Source of the DNA: Bacillota bacterium
GTDB lineage: Bacteria; Bacillota; UBA4882; UBA8346
Reading direction: 5' to 3'
NCBI GenBank assembly: GCA_023426245.1
Contig: JAFABB010000030.1
Span: 62,001 to 126,000 of the forward strand
Length of the DNA: 64,000 nt
Position 1 is the stretch's first letter. Every line of letters begins with the position of its first letter. The notes under the pieces are model-generated. The model did not search any database, was not told the origin of the DNA, and worked only from the letters and a program-made list of their open reading frames with translations. Positions 23,874-33,657 of the stretch are shown here, in pieces. The position numbers and the translations under genes were made by a program.

Positions 23874-24869
23874 TTAGCGATCAATCGTCGCCATAACCCA
23901 GTCGGGATAACGATTTCCGGAAATCTTTCCCGGGGCCAAAGCCTCGTCTAACATTTGCATCTGTGAGACGTCAAGCCGGACACCAGCGGCAGCCAGATTC
24001 TCTTCAAGATAGTTACGGCGTTTGGTGCCGGGAATCGGTACGATATCTCCACCCTTATGGAGTAGCCAGGCAAGCGCAATTTGAGCGGGTTTTACATTTT
24101 TGTCTGCGGCGATATCGTATACAATTTGAGCAGCCTTTTTGTTTCCATCATAATTGCTGCCCTGGTAACGGGGATCGGCACGTCGATAATCGCCTTCCGG
24201 ATATTCTGCCGCCCGCTTACCCTCTCCTGTCAGAAAACCGCGGCCAAGAGGGCAAAAAGGTACCAGGCCGATACCCAGTTCCCGCAAAACCGGTATGATT
24301 TCCGGCTCCAGATTGCGTTCCCATAAAGAATATTCGCTCTGCAGGGCGGAAACCGGATGCACAGCGTGAGCCCGGCGGATATTGGAGATACCCGCCTCCG
24401 AAAGCCCGAAGAACCTTACTTTCCCCTCCTTCACCAGATCACCGACTGTACCGGCCACCTCCTCCATCGGTACGGCCGGATCGACGCGGTGCTGATAGAG
24501 AAGGTCGATGTAATCGGTATCTAAACGGCGAAGGGAGCCATCTACCGCTTCCCGGATCTGCTGGGGCCGGCTGGCTCTTTCGGTACCAACTTGTTTTCCG
24601 TCTCTAAATAAGAATCCAAATTTGGTGGCGATCACCACCTGATCCCGCCGGCCCTTAAAAGCCCGGCCAAGCAACTCCTCGTTGGTAAGAGGGCCATAAC
24701 CCTGGGCCGTATCGAAAAAGTTGCATCCCAATTCAATGGCACGGTGCAACGTGGCAATCGACTCTTTCTCATCCGCCGGCCCATAGTACTGGCTCATGCC
24801 CATACAGCCAAGGCCGATGGCGGATACTGCCAAACCTTGACTTCCAAGTTTCCGTTTTTCTAAAATCAT
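23874..24869 (-). CDS. Aldo/keto reductase
   Basis: About 331 residues from the ATG at 24869, with AGGAG 7 nt upstream; two earlier ATGs are too close to or before that site. Motifs of the AKR (alpha/beta)8 fold are present: GLGCMGMSQYYGPADE near the N-terminus, NFFDTAQGYGPLTNEELLGRAF containing the catalytic Asp and Tyr, VVIATKFGF with the Lys, LLYQHRVDP with the His, and a C-terminal NADPH site (IVPIPGTKRRNYLEENL). It belongs to the AKR13/YakC-like group acting on broad aldehydes. The divergent AraC-type gene probably regulates it. Confidence 0.93.
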   Translation of the reverse strand: MILEKRKLGSQGLAVSAIGLGCMGMSQYYGPADEKESIATLHRAIELGCNFFDTAQGYGPLTNEELLGRAFKGRRDQVVIATKFGFLFRDGKQVGTERASRPQQIREAVDGSLRRLDTDYIDLLYQHRVDPAVPMEEVAGTVGDLVKEGKVRFFGLSEAGISNIRRAHAVHPVSALQSEYSLWERNLEPEIIPVLRELGIGLVPFCPLGRGFLTGEGKRAAEYPEGDYRRADPRYQGSNYDGNKKAAQIVYDIAADKNVKPAQIALAWLLHKGGDIVPIPGTKRRNYLEENLAAAGVRLDVSQMQMLDEALAPGKISGNRYPDWVMATIDR

Positions 24870-24953
24870 ATCCATACTCCTTTGCATCTTCATTTACTCT
24901 CTATTATCCTGTATTTTTCAAAAACCGGTTAGTTCATTTCTGCCTAAAAATTG

Positions 24954-25021
24954 CCCGATTCTGCAAATACCCGATTTTTTTATTTCCCGATGTTGAATGA
25001 AACTTGGAGACAAGATATAAT
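24954..25021 (+). promoter_or_regulatory. AraC-gene promoter with three phased CCCGAT repeats
   Basis: TTGAAT (24993-24998) and TATAAT (25016-25021) are 17 bp apart. Upstream and adjoining, CCCGAT occurs at 24954-24959, 24970-24975 and 24986-24991, exactly 16 bp apart each time. The set lies between the divergent reductase and AraC genes and could be the regulator's binding array. Confidence 0.55.
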
Positions 25022-25070
25022 GAGAGGCATTAAGCAGTGGAGCTTTTGCATCAAAGGCAGGTGAAAAACA

Positions 25071-26030
25071 TTGCATGACCCAAAACAAACACCACAATCA
25101 ACGGTTCTTCCCGGCAATCCCCTTTCAATCTGTCAGAAACAGCTTCATGAGCTGATTGCCATAACCGAACAAATTACCCAAGCCGAAGGGACTACCAAAA
25201 CAGGCATCGATTTTCTTGCGGTTTGCCGGCATAGCTACCAGGCTCCATTGATTCCCAATGTATTAAATCCGTCTCTTTGCCTCATTCTGCAGGGAATGAA
25301 AAGCTTCCATTTAGGAGGAAATATCCTCTATTATCACGACGGCGACTATCTGGCTTCCATCATCGATATTCCTGCTTCGGGACAAGTTATCGGCGCAACG
25401 GAAGAATCGCCCTATATCGGTTTGCGTATCGATTTTACTGCCAAAGAGATTGCTTCCCTAGTCATCGAAGCTGAAATTAACGTCAGGCAAAGGAATACCG
25501 AACTTGGCCCGGCAGCTTTCATCGGTAAATCGGACGTTGAATTTCTGGAACTTCTTATCAGACTGCTGAAATTGATTGATAGACCCGGAGAAGTCCGTTT
25601 TATTGCCGGACTCATCAAACGCGAATTGATTTTTCATTTATTATCGGGGGACTATGGACATCTCTTTCTTCAACAGGCAGTTTTCGACCAGCAGGCAGAC
25701 GGTATTGGCAAGGCCATCCACTGGATCAAAGAAAACTATTTCCACTCGTTTACCGTCGAAGATCTGGCGAAAATAAGCAATATGAGCGTTTCCGGGCTCC
25801 ATCATAAATTTAAAGCCATTACCACCATGAGCCCCTTACAATACCAAAAACAGCTTCGGCTTTTGGAAGCAAGACGCCTCATGTTGAGCGGCGGGATGGA
25901 TGCATCGACTACCGCTCTGGAAGTGGGTTACGAGAGCCCGTCACAGTTCAGCCGTGAATACCGGCGGCTTTTTGGTCTACCGCCTGCTAAAGATATAAAG
26001 ACTGTCCGTAAGAACTCCATTTTGCAATGA
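25071..26030 (+). CDS. AraC-family transcriptional regulator (AraC_N type)
   Basis: A 319-residue regulator. The N-terminal cupin-like domain (LNPSLCLILQGMKSFHLGGNILYYHDGDYL) is that of the AraC_N family, usually encoded next to oxidoreductases. The C-terminal two helix-turn-helix motifs are FTVEDLAKISNMSVSGLHHKFKAIT and TTALEVGYESPSQFSREYRRLFG. The start is TTG with AGGTG 7 nt upstream; an out-of-frame ATG lies 4 nt later. It is divergent from the aldo/keto reductase, the likely target. Confidence 0.93.
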   Translation: MHDPKQTPQSTVLPGNPLSICQKQLHELIAITEQITQAEGTTKTGIDFLAVCRHSYQAPLIPNVLNPSLCLILQGMKSFHLGGNILYYHDGDYLASIIDIPASGQVIGATEESPYIGLRIDFTAKEIASLVIEAEINVRQRNTELGPAAFIGKSDVEFLELLIRLLKLIDRPGEVRFIAGLIKRELIFHLLSGDYGHLFLQQAVFDQQADGIGKAIHWIKENYFHSFTVEDLAKISNMSVSGLHHKFKAITTMSPLQYQKQLRLLEARRLMLSGGMDASTTALEVGYESPSQFSREYRRLFGLPPAKDIKTVRKNSILQ

Positions 26031-26193
26031 GAACAATGTTGCAACGTCAGAGAGGTGGTGGACTCTTATTGAGTCCGAACTACAGTGGATTAATTGGGCC
26101 GGAAGAAGCCCCGGGCGGTTTACGAGCAAAATTCCGGCCAAAGGAGAGGTTTGGTACAATGCAACGAAAGGTAGCCAAATAGGATGATTTGAT

Positions 26194-29100
26194 TTAATAG
26201 ATCCCGCAAATCCCTTTATAATTACAATATTCGCACCGTTCCCCTTTCTGATAATCCCGCCACTGGTCATGTTCCTCAATAAATTCCATAATGGACATCA
26301 CTTCCCTCTTCGTTTGGGCAAGGGAGTCCTCATCCAAGGGAACCGCCACGGTCTGATTGGGATAGAGAAAATAAAGCAGCGCCTGGTCGGGTAAACGGCC
26401 CCATAGGGCCTGGATTGCCAAAGCATAAAGTTGCAATTGCCAGAAATACGGAACAGCCTTTTTGCCGACTTCACCCGCTGAAATCCGGTGCGACTTATAG
26501 TCGACTAAGGTCAAAGCGCCGTCCCTTGTTTGGATCAAGCGGTCAAAGCGCCCCTCCACTCTTTGGTTATCATCCAATTTCACAATGAAAGGGACTTCGT
26601 CCCAACACTTTCCCAGGGCTTCCGTGAACCGGCTGGCCCGAAAATTTTGCCACATTTGCAATAGTTCGGCTTTCAAGCGCTCCGGCTCCGGCCCGGTCTG
26701 TCCCCTGAAAGTCTGTTGCCATAAATCTTCAGGCCATTTTGTGCTTCCCGATTGAAACACCTGATGCAGAAAACTGCCGATCTTCGCTCCGGCGCTATCA
26801 CCGGCGGGATTTTCCCTGTCATGAGGACCGTCCTCAGTCAATTCAAATTTGAGACCGGCTTGATACTGCCAAAAATATCGCCGCGGGCAATCCTTAAATA
26901 CGATTAATTCCGTGACCTTAAAGGACTTAGCGGGTGATCCAACCGGCAACAGAGTAGCGGCGGTTTCCTGCACTGTCTCTGCTGGAACTGCCTTTGAAAG
27001 TTCGGCGATACTTTCTGCTAAAAAGTTCGTTTCCTGCGCTTGAATTGTTGAGAATGGCACTTCCCGGGTAATTTTAATTTTGTTCCCCTGATAATCGAGG
27101 AGCGGCTGATCGGTATCCAGAGGTATCAAAAGCTCGAACCATTTCATCCAGTTATTTGCGGTTTCAATGGTTTGGCCCTTGCTGCGGCTCGCCCCCGAAC
27201 CCGCCATAATCAATTGTTGCTTGGCCCTGGTTAGGGCCACATAAAGCACCCGCTTTAATTCCGAAAGTTCTTCCCGGCGATCAAGATCCCGGATTTGCTG
27301 CCACAAAGATGACGGGTAACTTTCGTTTTCACCGAAACGGATACTAAGGCCGAGACCGGCCGACTTGTGGAAAGCCAGCTTTCCTTGAGGGGAAAGCAGA
27401 AATTGACGATCCAAATCCGGTAAAATCACCACCGGAAACTCCAATCCCTTGGACCGGTGAATGGTCATCAAACGAACGGCATTCCCGGTCTCAGCCTGGG
27501 TTTGGGCTTCTCCTTCCACCACCTCGGCCTCTTCCAATTTTTCAATAAACTCCAAAAAGCGCCGTAAATCATTGAAACCTTTGCCGGTAAACTCATCGGC
27601 TTTTTCCAGCAGTTTGTCCAGATTGGCGAGGCGTTGCCCGGCATGAGGCAAGCTCCAGATTACCTCCCGGTAGTTGGTACTTTGCAGGGCAGTCCGGATC
27701 ATTGCAGCAATATTCAGATACTCCCGGTTTTTTTGCAAGCCTACGATCAGCTGGCGAAATTGGCGCAGGCGAACTCTTTCCGCAGTAGGAATCTGTTCGC
27801 AGACGCGTTCGGAAAACTCCTCCCCTCCGTAAAATTTTTCTAAAAGATTATCCCCCTCGCTGAGCCATAGGAGACTTTCCGCCGATAAACTGACGTAAGG
27901 CGAATGAAGCAGGCCGAGCAATGCCACGCTATGATAACGCTGCTCCACCAAACGCAATAAGTTGAGTTGATCGACAACTTCCGGGCGCCGGTAAAAGCCT
28001 CCTCCGCTGGCTGTATAATAAGGAATTCCCACTCTTTGAAGGGCCTGTTGATACAAGGTCATGGAAGTGCTGGCTCGGAAGAGAATAACGATATCACTGT
28101 ACTTTAAATCGGCTTCTCCCGACCCCACCAATTGGGAAATCCTTTCGGCGACCATCCGGGCCTCAGCTTCCCGGTCGCAAGCCCCGTTCAGCAAAAATTC
28201 AATATTTCCTTCCTTATCTTGACTGGCAGCTTCTAACCTTTGATAATCAAATATCTCGTCTTGAAACAATTCACTGAAAAAAGAATTTACAAAATGAATA
28301 ATCGTAGGGTTTGATCGGTAGTTTTGGGTAAGGGGAATGATTTTCCCCCGGCGGTCTTGTAAATCCTCGGCAAACCCTTCAATTAAATCGGCTTCCGCCC
28401 CCCGGAAACGGTAAATCGACTGTTTGATATCCCCAACCACCATCAGCCGGCCTTGATGACGTTCCTCCCCTACCAACAGGTTGACGATCTCAAATTGCAG
28501 GCTATTGGTGTCCTGAAATTCATCCACCAGTAAATAACGGATCTCTTGCCGCGTTTCCAATAAAATATTGGGATTGGTATGGAAGAGGTCTCGTACCAGT
28601 CTTATTTGATCCGTAAAGTCCATGAATCCGAATTCTTTTTTGACGTTGCTGTATGTGAAATCGATTTGATTCAGCAAAAGGCCAAGGATTGTCGTTCGAA
28701 GCAACGCCTCCCGGTCAATCAATTTCTGACCGTAGGCGTCAATCAGTGCATGGATGGCAACAACCCGGTCTTTAATCGTATTGGGTACCGTTTTGGGCAG
28801 ACCCTTCTTGAGCTTTGTCAAAATGGATAGGACCATGTCCGGTGAGGAATTTGATTTCAAAACATCCTGTTGGCTTTGATATTCCATCCGGAAAGCATCC
28901 ACGACTTCCTGCGCTTTTTCGGTCAGCTTCACAGTCCGGCAGAAATCCAAAAAACCGGCGATTTCTTCCTCAATATTTCCGAACCCGTAAGGGATTTGTT
29001 CAATCGAACCTTGAATGCTCCGGATGCTTTTTTGGATCACATTATCAAAACGGTCGCCGCTCTCGCGGATCCGCCGGTAAATATCGGCCAAAGTACGGAT

Positions 29101-29613
29101 AAAATTCTCCCAACCAAAATCAATCGCCATTTTGGTGAGGGCTTGACTATCCAGCGCCTCGTCATGGAAACTTTTCAGTAAAGAATCTTCAATAGCCTGA
29201 TGTAGGTATATGGTTTCTTCCCCATCGCCCAAAATCGTGGTCACAGGAGCAAGACCAATATCTAACGGATGTTCATGAAGCATCCCCAGGCAAAAGCTAT
29301 GAAAGGTAGTGATCCGGGCACTCTCAAGGGCCTTCAACTGATTGGCCCAAAAATCTTTGGCTTCCGGATCTTGTTCTTCCAAGCTATGATTAAGAATTTC
29401 CTGTTGAATCCGGTTACGCATTTCCGCTGCGGCTTTCTTGGTGAAAGTAATCGCCACGATCTCTCCCACAGTGGCCCGGCGTTCCTCCAGCAAGCTTAAA
29501 TATTTATTTGTAAGTACACTGGTCTTTCCGGTACCGGCTCCCGCCGTTACCAAAAGGTCAGTGTCAAATTCCTGAACCGCCTTGGCTTGTTGCTCATTCA
29601 GCGGATGTTTCAT
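26194..29613 (-). CDS. addA: ATP-dependent helicase/nuclease subunit AddA
   Basis: A 1139-residue UvrD-type helicase with a C-terminal nuclease domain, part of the AddAB double-strand break resection enzyme. Seen are Walker A (TAGAGTGKTSVLTNK, residues 18-32), motif II (LLVDEFQDTN near 392), motif III (VVGDIKQSIYRFRGA), motif V/VI (LMTIHRSKGLEFPVV; LYVALTRAKQ), and the nuclease core LVDYKSHR near residue 1055. Unlike B. subtilis AddA, the C-terminus carries CX2CX5C (CEYCNYKGIC) plus an upstream DCPRRYFW, which together form a typical iron-sulfur staple. It overlaps addB by 20 nt. Confidence 0.95.
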   Translation of the reverse strand: MKHPLNEQQAKAVQEFDTDLLVTAGAGTGKTSVLTNKYLSLLEERRATVGEIVAITFTKKAAAEMRNRIQQEILNHSLEEQDPEAKDFWANQLKALESARITTFHSFCLGMLHEHPLDIGLAPVTTILGDGEETIYLHQAIEDSLLKSFHDEALDSQALTKMAIDFGWENFIRTLADIYRRIRESGDRFDNVIQKSIRSIQGSIEQIPYGFGNIEEEIAGFLDFCRTVKLTEKAQEVVDAFRMEYQSQQDVLKSNSSPDMVLSILTKLKKGLPKTVPNTIKDRVVAIHALIDAYGQKLIDREALLRTTILGLLLNQIDFTYSNVKKEFGFMDFTDQIRLVRDLFHTNPNILLETRQEIRYLLVDEFQDTNSLQFEIVNLLVGEERHQGRLMVVGDIKQSIYRFRGAEADLIEGFAEDLQDRRGKIIPLTQNYRSNPTIIHFVNSFFSELFQDEIFDYQRLEAASQDKEGNIEFLLNGACDREAEARMVAERISQLVGSGEADLKYSDIVILFRASTSMTLYQQALQRVGIPYYTASGGGFYRRPEVVDQLNLLRLVEQRYHSVALLGLLHSPYVSLSAESLLWLSEGDNLLEKFYGGEEFSERVCEQIPTAERVRLRQFRQLIVGLQKNREYLNIAAMIRTALQSTNYREVIWSLPHAGQRLANLDKLLEKADEFTGKGFNDLRRFLEFIEKLEEAEVVEGEAQTQAETGNAVRLMTIHRSKGLEFPVVILPDLDRQFLLSPQGKLAFHKSAGLGLSIRFGENESYPSSLWQQIRDLDRREELSELKRVLYVALTRAKQQLIMAGSGASRSKGQTIETANNWMKWFELLIPLDTDQPLLDYQGNKIKITREVPFSTIQAQETNFLAESIAELSKAVPAETVQETAATLLPVGSPAKSFKVTELIVFKDCPRRYFWQYQAGLKFELTEDGPHDRENPAGDSAGAKIGSFLHQVFQSGSTKWPEDLWQQTFRGQTGPEPERLKAELLQMWQNFRASRFTEALGKCWDEVPFIVKLDDNQRVEGRFDRLIQTRDGALTLVDYKSHRISAGEVGKKAVPYFWQLQLYALAIQALWGRLPDQALLYFLYPNQTVAVPLDEDSLAQTKREVMSIMEFIEEHDQWRDYQKGERCEYCNYKGICGIY

Positions 29614-32600
29614 CTTTCACTTCCCTCTCCCTTTCATCCCGGCGGCAACAGGTTTGAAACTCGCAAAAAGCCGGACAGTCTTCACTGTTTGGGAAAAAGT
29701 CACCCCTGCGGATGGCCTGGACAGAGACAGCCAGGGAATCTCTCACCGTAGATAACCAATCCTGCCACTCTTTTTCCCCTAGTAAACTTTTACCGCCCAG
29801 GCGCAATCGTAAACGGTCGGAATGCCATACTCCTCCCCGGCTGCGGGAAGGTTCCTTTAATCCCAGGTAACTTCCTCCCACCGCTTTACCCTCTCCGTAA
29901 TATAAATCTTCAAGAGCCATAAGGTATACGGGGATCTGATAATAATCGGCACTCAGGATGTCTTTGGTTGCCGGACCCCGCCCCGATTTATAATCATAAA
30001 CGATAAAGCCGCCTTCCCCATCGGCATCAATCCGGTCAACCTTTCCCCATATTTGAATGGGTATCTCTTCCGCCACCAATTGATAGGGACGGTCGAGAGA
30101 AGCCGGGTCGAAATCCCCGCGCACCAAACCGAAACCAAATTCCAAAAAACTGATTTTAAACCGTCCATTGGTTTTTTCAGCCCAATCGAGCTCCGTCCGA
30201 AGCCAGCGCTGTAAAGTATTCCAAATTTGGGCTTCTTGCAGTTTGAGTACAAGCTTCACCAGATCGTTGGCGGCATTTTGCAACCATTCCCGGTAGAAGC
30301 TATGGAAACATTCCCTTAGGAAGTTGTGATATTCCTCCCGGTCTTTCGAAATTAAGCTCTGGCCTCTGTACCTTTCTGCGAAATCTTGTAAAACCTGATG
30401 ATATAAGTTTCCCAGGTCCAGATTATCCGGCAACATTTGAGGCCGAAGAAAAGGTTTGACCCCTAGCATTTGTTTGAGGAAAAAACGATAGGGGCAAGTA
30501 TGATAATCTTCCAAGGAGGTGATGGCGAAAATATGGGCGGCGCCGAATGTCCTGGCGATAAGTTGATGAGACTCGTCCTTGGAGAATAATGAGCGCCCCT
30601 GCAGGCGCCAACCGGATTCCTGCCAAATTTGTTTCGCCAGTTGCTGATATAAGGGCTTTTGAAGCAGCTCAAGGCAATCAATTTTTTCCGTTTCCGAAAG
30701 CTCGCTTGTTGCAGCCATTAGATGGGCTGCTAAGTAACTGCCTTTTTCAAAACTGGAGTAGCAGCCTGTTAAACTTGTTGGCGGTTCCAAAGCCAATGGA
30801 TATGTTTTGGCCTGTTTGAAAAGCTCAGGACAATATTGCCAAATTTCCTCCAGGAATGATGAAGGATTTAATGGTTGCCCACTGCTATCCTGTGTTTGAT
30901 ATACGAGGTACAAGCGCTCCCTTGCTGTTTGCAATGCCCAATAAAATGCCATCTTTTCCTTGGTTTGATACTCCTCGCCCGTCTCCAGATCGACCCCTAA
31001 AGTTTGTAACTCCAACCGCTCCCGTAAAGATAATTTCCAGTCATTGATGTAATACCGGGGAAAAGATCCTTGCTCAAGGCCGGTAATAAAGACAAATTTA
31101 GCCGAAAGCCCCCGTGCTTCCTGAGGGATCATCACTTTGACAAAGGAACCGGCGGGGGTCTTTCCTTTGATTTCCGAAGTCAGTATGTGAGCCCAAAAAT
31201 TGCGAAAATCCGCCAGGCTCATTTCCGTTCTTAAGGAAGGCAACAGGTCGATGGAGGCCGTAACTTCCTCGATTATAGCGACTGCTTGTTGTATGGCAGT
31301 CAGGTTCCCTAATTGCAATTGAAAATCAATTTCACCCCTTAAAGAACTCACGATAGCATTCTTTTGGGTCTCATTCAAATACCGGACGACAATTTCCAAG
31401 TATTCTTTTAAGGTAGCGGTCTGCGGAATACTTTCAAGCAAAGCGAGGCCCTGTTGCAAAGGCAAGGTATCCAGCCCTATTTCCAGGGAATAACTTAACC
31501 AATCCTTCTGAAAAACCCCCAACCAGCGTTTCTTGCCCGACAAAGGTCCGTATCTGTCACCCAACTCTACTAAAACCCGATCTCCTACCCCGGCCTTGTC
31601 CCCGGCATATTGCTGGCGGATGAAAACTTCCATCTCCGGCCACTGCCAATCGGAGTCACCAATGGCCAAGGCTTGGGAAAAATGATTCGGGCCTGGAAAC
31701 TCGCTCACTTTCATCCCACTGGGTGGTAAGGCTAATTGATATTCGGTAAAAATTGGGCGGGCAGTTTTCATAAACTCTTGAGGGTGCGGGGAAAGGATCA
31801 AAAAATCATCCATGCTGCATCCGGGATTCTCATGTAAAATAGTAACGATTTGCAAGGCGATAGCCATATTTTGTTTGGAAGATCCGGCTGTCTGCAAGAC
31901 CTGCAACGTAGTATCATCCGGTGATTTGGAATACTGCGGAGTCGGATTTGCCCCGAAATTCGCTTGCAACCAGCCCAATGCATTGTTACCGCAAGATATC
32001 GGCATCTCGGGCAAGTGACGATAGGCGAAACGCCTGGCTATAAAATGGCGAATTTCTTCTGCAGGCGTCGGGTCGAGAATGATTTCAAAATCAAACCACT
32101 CACTCAAAACCTCAATAAACCGGTTTTGTAAAGGAGTTAAATCGGTAAAACCGTAAAGGATGGCCAAAGGACGTTCCGGTTGCATCCGGGTTTGTCCTTT
32201 TAATCGTTGCAGCTTATCAAGGACCGCGTCTTCCTCGCAAAAGCCGCTTTTAAGCAGCAGTTCTTGAAAAGATTGATATAAAAGAGCTAATTGTTGCTCC
32301 TTTTCTCCTTTGGAGGATGCCCAACCTAAAAAAGTTTCAGCTGTCAAACAACTTCTTTTCCATTCCGCCATACCGGCCAAAATAGCTTCCCGGTAGCCGG
32401 TATTAAACGAAGCTCTTGCCAAATAGTTTATTTTTCCTTGTTTCTTTAGGGACTCAAAAACTTCCGTGAGCATCAAATCCCGGATTAGCGGTGTTGGGGC
32501 CGACTGTGCCAAGGTGAAACGCTCTCCGATTTCTTGGATGAATCCTTCAAATAAAAGAAAACGGATACCGCCAAGACCATTTACGCCCGGCTCATTCAAT

Positions 32601-32746
32601 AACTCATTTTGGATGTGCCGTAGCAAGCTGAGGGTAGGGAAAATAACCAGCAATGAAAATTTCTTATCCTGTAAAGCCTTTTTTATTTGTTGCATTATCC
32701 AGCGGTGCTCACGAAATTCGCCGCAAATGGGATGGATGGTTGCCAA
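29594..32746 (-). CDS. addB: ATP-dependent nuclease subunit AddB
   Basis: A 1050-residue partner of AddA. The C-terminal nuclease core is FIVYDYKSGRG and the iron-sulfur cysteines are in YHTCPYRFFL and the final CPAFCEFQTCC. SUVFFITGLEQGSFPR-like helicase-fold text is present (FVFITGLEQGSFPRYY). The N-terminus lacks a GxxGxGK Walker A, so the helicase domain is probably inactive and serves for DNA recognition. The TTG start has GGAGG 8 nt upstream. A perfect 13-bp hairpin lies just before the ribosome binding site. addB precedes addA as usual. Confidence 0.92.
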   Translation of the reverse strand: MATIHPICGEFREHRWIMQQIKKALQDKKFSLLVIFPTLSLLRHIQNELLNEPGVNGLGGIRFLLFEGFIQEIGERFTLAQSAPTPLIRDLMLTEVFESLKKQGKINYLARASFNTGYREAILAGMAEWKRSCLTAETFLGWASSKGEKEQQLALLYQSFQELLLKSGFCEEDAVLDKLQRLKGQTRMQPERPLAILYGFTDLTPLQNRFIEVLSEWFDFEIILDPTPAEEIRHFIARRFAYRHLPEMPISCGNNALGWLQANFGANPTPQYSKSPDDTTLQVLQTAGSSKQNMAIALQIVTILHENPGCSMDDFLILSPHPQEFMKTARPIFTEYQLALPPSGMKVSEFPGPNHFSQALAIGDSDWQWPEMEVFIRQQYAGDKAGVGDRVLVELGDRYGPLSGKKRWLGVFQKDWLSYSLEIGLDTLPLQQGLALLESIPQTATLKEYLEIVVRYLNETQKNAIVSSLRGEIDFQLQLGNLTAIQQAVAIIEEVTASIDLLPSLRTEMSLADFRNFWAHILTSEIKGKTPAGSFVKVMIPQEARGLSAKFVFITGLEQGSFPRYYINDWKLSLRERLELQTLGVDLETGEEYQTKEKMAFYWALQTARERLYLVYQTQDSSGQPLNPSSFLEEIWQYCPELFKQAKTYPLALEPPTSLTGCYSSFEKGSYLAAHLMAATSELSETEKIDCLELLQKPLYQQLAKQIWQESGWRLQGRSLFSKDESHQLIARTFGAAHIFAITSLEDYHTCPYRFFLKQMLGVKPFLRPQMLPDNLDLGNLYHQVLQDFAERYRGQSLISKDREEYHNFLRECFHSFYREWLQNAANDLVKLVLKLQEAQIWNTLQRWLRTELDWAEKTNGRFKISFLEFGFGLVRGDFDPASLDRPYQLVAEEIPIQIWGKVDRIDADGEGGFIVYDYKSGRGPATKDILSADYYQIPVYLMALEDLYYGEGKAVGGSYLGLKEPSRSRGGVWHSDRLRLRLGGKSLLGEKEWQDWLSTVRDSLAVSVQAIRRGDFFPNSEDCPAFCEFQTCCRRDEREREVKDETSAE

Positions 32747-32767
32747 AACGAAAACCTCCGGATAGAG

Positions 32768-32808
32768 AATTTTTTAAGTGTGATCATATTGATTCCACTT
32801 AAAAAATT
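32768..32808 (-). repeat. 13-bp hairpin in addB leader
   Basis: AATTTTTTAAGTG (32768-32780) and CACTTAAAAAATT (32796-32808) are perfect complements with a 15-nt loop, about 10 nt before the addB ribosome binding site. Its effect on expression is unknown. Confidence 0.6.
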
Positions 32809-32934
32809 TAAATCCTCTCCCCGGGAAAGTCTTCATCTCGGCCCAGGAAAAATTTATCTCCTTCATTGGTGGATGGAAACAAAAATTTAATCAATCCATT
32901 ACCAAATCTTTTCCAACTTTCTTTTGAAATATTG

Positions 32935-32940
32935 TATAAT
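32935..32940 (+). promoter_or_regulatory. Predicted -10 of a mini-transcript
   Basis: TATAAT, 28 nt before the start of the 12-codon ORF. No clear -35 element at 17 bp. Confidence 0.4.
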
Positions 32941-32967
32941 GTGATTATAACGAAAGGGGTGAGTGCC

Positions 32968-33006
32968 ATGATAAATGGCTATTTTCCCTGCGTTCCGGGT
33001 CTCTGA
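32968..33006 (+). CDS. 12-residue mini-ORF with own terminator
   Basis: ATG to TGA encodes MINGYFPCVPGL. It is preceded by a strong GAAAGGGGTG ribosome binding site with 6-nt spacing and a TATAAT box, and followed 15 nt later by an intrinsic terminator. The predicted transcript is only about 110 nt. It could be a peptide gene, a leader peptide, or a small RNA with a fortuitous ORF. No family recognised. Confidence 0.45.
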   Translation: MINGYFPCVPGL

Positions 33007-33020
33007 CCCGATATATATAT

Positions 33021-33057
33021 AAGGGTTGTCTTCGCGTTCATGGAGACAACCCTTTTT
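33021..33057 (+). terminator. Intrinsic terminator after the mini-ORF
   Basis: AAGGGTTGTCT (33021-33031) and AGACAACCCTT (33044-33054) form an 11-bp stem followed by TTT. Confidence 0.85.
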
Positions 33058-33268
33058 GATTCATTCATCCCATACAGAGGCATGGAATGGAATCGATGAC
33101 TTTTGTTTCAATTTCGGTGTTGCTGATGATTGGATATGGAAATAGTAGGCCGGTGGCGACATGTAAGAGCCTAATTTGCACTTTTAAATGTGATAATGCA
33201 CCATACCTTTATTTTAAATATCCTCATATATTATCTATCATAAAGTGATGATCCAAGAGGTGAATGAA

Positions 33269-33466
33269 ATGTGCGACCAATGTCAACCAGTCATATATCC
33301 TCCGCAATTCTGTATTCATGATTCTTATACATACCGGGTTGTTACCCATGTTCATCCGGTTGTCCATATCAATCGCGAAAACATAGTTAACGTACCTCAA
33401 CATGTTTATCAGCCAATTACAAGGAATATAGTTGTTGATCCGGGTTGTCCGGGAAGATACCGTTAA
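33269..33466 (+). CDS. CotD-like spore coat protein
   Basis: A 65-residue protein starting MCDQCQPVIYPPQF; GAGGTG lies 6 nt before this ATG. The pattern YRVVTHVHPVVHINRENIVNVPQHVY is like the inner spore coat protein CotD family, which has V-HVHP-HTT-VN-HxxxxH. Cysteines at both ends (MCDQC and PGCPG) fit a cross-linked coat protein. It suggests sporulation capacity. The family is short and low in complexity, so the call is moderate. It stands alone between two terminators and ndk. Confidence 0.65.
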   Translation: MCDQCQPVIYPPQFCIHDSYTYRVVTHVHPVVHINRENIVNVPQHVYQPITRNIVVDPGCPGRYR

Positions 33467-33657
33467 TATCAAAGCTTTCTCATGAATCCTAACAATTTGG
33501 GGGGCTGTGGCAAAAGTAATTTCATACGCGAGAAATACATCCATTGAAATTAACATATTCGATAAGTTATCCATCATATTTCTTATTGTTTTCGAATTAC
33601 TTTTAAGACAGCCTCATTTCTTTTTGTTTGTTCAAAGATTCATAATAGGGCGTCATT

